Shown here piece after piece: positions 16,722 to 19,128 of a stretch of DNA of 19,128 nucleotides (positions within the stretch are counted from its first letter, which is position 1; every line of letters starts with the position of its first letter). The position numbers and the translations under genes are program-made. Source of the stretch: Spirogloea muscicola (taxonomy: Eukaryota; Streptophyta; Zygnematophyceae; Spirogloeales; Spirogloeaceae). The stretch lies in assembly GCA_009602725.1 (NCBI GenBank), contig WELB01000461.1, positions 1-19,128 on the forward strand. The letters run 5' to 3'. The notes under the pieces were generated by a model, which saw only the letters and a list, made by a program, of their open reading frames with translations, was not told where the DNA came from and ran no database searches.

Positions 16722-17285
16722 CCCCCCCCTTGTCATGTAAAAAAGTCGCGCTATGGGAGTTTAAGACAACAGCAACGGGGGCCCAGATACAGGCCTGACG
16801 AGCCTATTGGAAACAGTCTCGGTAAAGTCCTAAAGAATACTCGTAGATCCGTTCCTGGGGGAGGTTTTGAGGGTGTTGGGTGCTATCTAATGAGGGAGTA
16901 CCACAACGTGTTTAAGTATCGGATGCTCTCGCTATCTAAGGGTGCAACAATACCAGACATTGGTACAGGGCAAGGTGGTGACATATCTGAATGGAGGAGG
17001 GCTAAGGAGGTGTGCTGCATAGAGCCTTCATACAGCTCTATAAAGGAGATGAGGCAGAGGCTTCTTTTATCACCGTTACCTGGCGTGAGATCGTCGTTTG
17101 TTCAGTATTTTCTCACAGGCATTAATGAGGCAAATATACCCGAAAAGATATGCATAATCACAGCCTTCTTCTGTATGAACCATTGGAACGACGAAGAGCT
17201 GAAGAAGCTAGCCAGTATTGTAAGAATCAGAGGCACAAAGAAGTGTATCTTCATGTGTATTGGTCTTACGCCGAGCTACAAGTAG
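16722..17285 (+). pseudogene. NCLDV-like mRNA capping enzyme, guanine-N7 methyltransferase domain
   Basis: The domain methylates the cap guanine at N7 using S-adenosylmethionine. The frame is open from 16722. Recognisable sequence starts about 16794 (RPDEPIGNSLGKVLK) and continues with MREYHNVFKYRML (16890-16928). Next comes the methyl-donor-binding motif I, DIGTGQGGDISEW (16956-16994), then CIEPSYSSIKEMRQRL (acidic end of strand 2) and ITAFFCMNHWNDEEL, the core region with the aromatic residue that holds the cap. The frame ends at TAG 17283-17285, short of the usual C-terminus. Apart from the upstream stops it has no internal lesion, so it is the best-preserved viral piece in the window. It would need the upstream guanylyltransferase to act as a normal capping enzyme. 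Confidence 0.9.
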
Positions 17286-17554
17286 CAACTATTTTCAAGC
17301 TATTGATTGGCTGCCAGATACGCTAGGCCGTGAATCTACGGCCTGCAGCTGAGAGAGAGCACATGTCTTCCGAAATGCTGCCCGACATGCGATTGCTGTC
17401 TGGCATATAGAGCAGCGAGCTACATCAGCATTGCTGCAATCCATTCACAAGTGCACGCGCAATAAAAATTCATCGGAGCTGCCCAGTGTGCAAGGAGTAC
17501 CAGTCGAACTCGATAAGGGGCATGGTCCTGCGGCTACGTGATACATAGTGATTG
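17286..17554. other. Unassigned tail of the foreign block
   Basis: A plus-strand frame contains AIKIHRSCPVCKEYQSN (about 17459-17510) with a CPVC pair, but it is interrupted upstream and not recognised. No element ends are seen. The block's right border is set by retroelement sequence resuming at about 17555. Confidence 0.4.
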
Positions 17555-18145
17555 CATCAGATCCAATCCGGGGCTGTCCGTCTCGAGGGCTGGCCATGCT
17601 TCAGCCGCTCGCAGCAAATCAGCAGAATACGCTCATTACCCGGCTGGGTAGTTAGCCCTGGCCGTGGATGTGCACGTGGCTCTCGGGTCCCGGTCTCGAC
17701 TTCCCAGCCAGGCTTGCGCGGCGTGCTCTGTCCACCGGGCGACTGAGCAGGCTGACTTCAACAGGCTGGCTCATTAGCACAAGTCTTCCGCATGCGACTA
17801 TCCATTTCCCTACAGCGATCTATGGCCCGCGCTTTGCACCTGCGTGCTGGCCGTGCTCTCGCTGCTGCCTCTGGCTTTCGTCATGATAATTGTTTTCCGG
17901 CAGCTAGACTGTCGGATTTGAGGCTCCTCACTCGTACTTACACAGTGTTCATCATACACCAGTTCTGAGCTAGCGCTTTTGGCCTCGTCGTACTTTGGCT
18001 GCTTGCTCGTGGTACTAGGCTTCCATCTGCGTCATCTCGTGTCTAGCTGTTTATTATTTATTTGTGGCACCTTCCGGCTCCTTTGATCCGGTCCATTCTT
18101 TCTGGGCTGGCCATTTCCAGCCCTAATTCTCTATAGGCGAGCAAT
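17555..18145 (+). mobile_element. Non-LTR retroelement fragment R4: continuation of R3, with 3' end
   Basis: gatccaatccggggctgtccgtctcgaggg (17560 onward) aligns with R1 exactly from where R3 stops. The degraded frame reads SNPGLSVSRAGHASAARS..., then LALAVDVHVALGS (about 17655-17695), equivalent to FVPLAVDKHGAFGS. The 3' UTR contains the shared block tatggcccgcgctttgcacc (17820-17875), ccagttctgagctagcgctttt (17960-17981) and the terminal hairpin gggctggccatttccagccc (18104-18123), then ggcgagcaatt. Together R3 and R4 represent one plus-strand element copy split by the viral block. Confidence 0.75.
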
Positions 18146-18149
18146 TTAT

Positions 18150-18250
18150 CCAAACCTTGTCCATTATTTTGGGGCTGGCTTCGCACAGGCCTTGCCTCAT
18201 TGGGACAGCCCACCTGTGATAAGCAGCCCCCAAAAATATGCAAGGTTTGG
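18150..18250. repeat. Inverted repeat / foldback between R4 and R5
   Basis: ccaaaccttgtccattattttggggctg (18150-18177) is matched by the reverse complement of 18224-18250 (cagcccccaaaaatatgcaaggtttgg) at about 24 of 28 positions, leaving a 46-base spacer. It arises from opposed element ends and can form a long hairpin. Confidence 0.8.
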
Positions 18251-18480
18251 AGGGGCCAGACTATGGCGGGGCTGAAAGCGCTAGCTCAGAACTGGGATAG
18301 GATGAACCACTCGGTAGAAGAAGTGCTCGCCCATAGAGAAGAGGAGCTGGCAAAGCCAGCCCTGGAAAAAAAGTTGGAAAATGTGTAAAGCCAAAGAGAG
18401 AAGAAAAAGGGCTACACTACAAAATACTGCAAAACACGGGGCCGATGCAGAGGGAAGCTCAGTACCCACGAGTGAGCAAC
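18205..18480 (-). mobile_element. Non-LTR retroelement 3' end fragments R5 (minus strand)
   Basis: aaagcgctagctcagaactgggataggat (18277-18305) is the reverse complement of the R4 block at 17960-17981 and parallels 11995-12030 and 12765-12790 in R1 and R2. A second 3' terminus follows at 18325-18370 (gctcgcccatagagaagaggagctggcaaagccagccc). From 18386 to 18480 only degraded, unassignable sequence remains. Confidence 0.6.
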
Positions 18481-18598
18481 ATCAGGTCTGAGTAGGTCGT
18501 TGCAGAGAAAGAAGCACTCCGCCGAGACCCAGAGGCGGCGGCCATGGCACGGCCTGCTTGCGCGTGGACGGCGTGGGCAAGGGAGCGTTGAAGAAAGT

Positions 18599-18770
18599 GC
18601 TCGCCCATTGAGATAGGGGCTGGAAAAGCCAGCCCAAAAAGGAATGAACAGAGTATGAGAAGGGGGCCAGGGGAGAAAGAAGGAAGAAAGAAAGAAAGTT
18701 AAAACGATACCGCCAGGCGAATGCGGAAGACCTGGGCGAGCGAACTGGCGGCGTTGAAGCCGGGCATCGC
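18599..18770 (-). mobile_element. Non-LTR retroelement 3' end fragment R6
   Basis: The terminus gctcgcccattgagat...gggctggaaaagccagccc...gaatgaacagagtat spans 18599-18656. It is followed by an AAGA-rich stretch and by the minus-strand version of the UTR segment gcggaagacctgggcgagcgaactggcggcgttgaagc (18723-18760), matching 17750-17800 in R4. Confidence 0.65.
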
Positions 18771-18799
18771 CCCTGGCAGACCCGGCTGCCGGTCAATCG

Positions 18800-18971
18800 C
18801 AAGTGTATTGTATGCGCCTGGCCGTCTCGCTGCAGAGGTCTATGGCCCGCGTGCTGCACCTTCGTGCCGGCAGAGCCCTCGCTGCTGCCTCTGGCCAGGG
18901 GACCCACTTCCAGGTACTCTGTTCATTCTTTTTCGGGCTGGTTGTTCCAGCCCCTATTCTCAATGGGCGAG
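18800..18971 (+). mobile_element. Non-LTR retroelement 3' end fragment R7
   Basis: It carries the shared UTR block tatggcccgcgtgctgcacc (18840-18895), a deletion of the middle UTR, then the terminal segment gtactctgttcattc, with hairpin gggctggttgttccagccc (18936-18954) and attctcaatgggcgagc ending at 18971. Confidence 0.7.
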
Positions 18972-19094
18972 CACTTTCTTCTACTTCCAGGAGCCTAGCA
19001 TCTCTGATCTGCGGCTGCTTAGCAGAAGAGGGAGGGCTCGCCCATTGAGAATATGGGCTGGAACAGCCAGCCCAAAAAGGAATGAACAGAGTAC
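18913..19094. repeat. Large inverted repeat: 59-bp arms, 55 of 59 identical
   Basis: Arm 1 is 18913-18971 (end of R7, plus orientation). Arm 2 is 19036-19094 (end of another copy, minus orientation, running off the window). The 64-base spacer holds no recognisable gene. The arms differ at about four positions. Arm 1 could also pair with 18599-18656. A transcript through this region would form long double-stranded RNA. Confidence 0.88.
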
Positions 19095-19128
19095 AAGAAG
19101 AGGGGGGGGGAAGCCAGGCGAAGCCCTA
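19036..19128 (-). mobile_element. Non-LTR retroelement 3' end fragment R8, continuing past the window
   Basis: It starts with the terminal segment gctcgcccattgagaatatgggctgg, hairpin gggctggaacagccagccc (19055-19073) and gaatgaacagagtac. A G-rich stretch and gaagccaggcgaagccc follow, which begin to resemble the UTR of R6. The remainder lies outside the window. Confidence 0.65.

Noticed and set aside
1-19128. Bacterial genes or operons
   Set aside because: No ribosome-binding-site-led frames of recognisable bacterial families, and all recognisable content is eukaryotic retroelement or large DNA virus.

Overview
This is eukaryotic nuclear DNA made almost entirely of decayed mobile elements. 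No intact host gene could be recognised. Evidence for a eukaryote: nested Ty3/gypsy long terminal repeats (LTRs) with TATA boxes, primer-binding sites resembling the plant-type initiator-Met site, gypsy pol remnants (one with a chromodomain-like end), and a second, non-LTR retroelement family with an R2-type zinc-finger/endonuclease C-terminus. Into this is set a 3.75-kb block of giant-virus (nucleocytoplasmic large DNA virus, NCLDV) core-gene fragments. A seedless plant or alga fits best, because NCLDV insertions are known from moss and lycophyte genomes, but oomycetes or other protists are not excluded.

Layout. 1-600: a short 50-bp tandem repeat and a dispersed repeat. 594-9554: a nest of LTRs and minus-strand gypsy remnants. 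One minus-strand element can be followed from a 5' LTR (about 9554 to 6872, interrupted by two plus-strand LTRs) through a leader near 6.8 kb and pol remnants (RT near 3.1 kb, integrase end and chromodomain near 2.3 kb) to a 3' LTR start at 1917. 9600-11687: plus-strand gypsy integrase remnants cut off by a well-preserved LTR with its primer-binding site. 11945-13800: three fragments of the non-LTR family.

13801 to about 17550 is the highlight. Internal fragments of viral RNA polymerase largest subunit (RPB1), family B DNA polymerase, RNA polymerase second subunit (RPB2) and the mRNA capping enzyme (guanylyltransferase then N7-methyltransferase) lie end to end in mixed orientation. All lack both ends and most carry frameshifts or stops. 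Retroelement sequence stops at 13800 and resumes near 17555 at the matching point of the same reading frame, so the block appears to sit inside one retroelement copy.

17555-19128: 3' ends of the non-LTR family in alternating orientations, each ending in a conserved short hairpin and together forming large foldbacks. Nothing here looks able to make a functional protein. The interest lies in the viral mosaic, its insertion point, the LTR architecture and the terminal hairpin.
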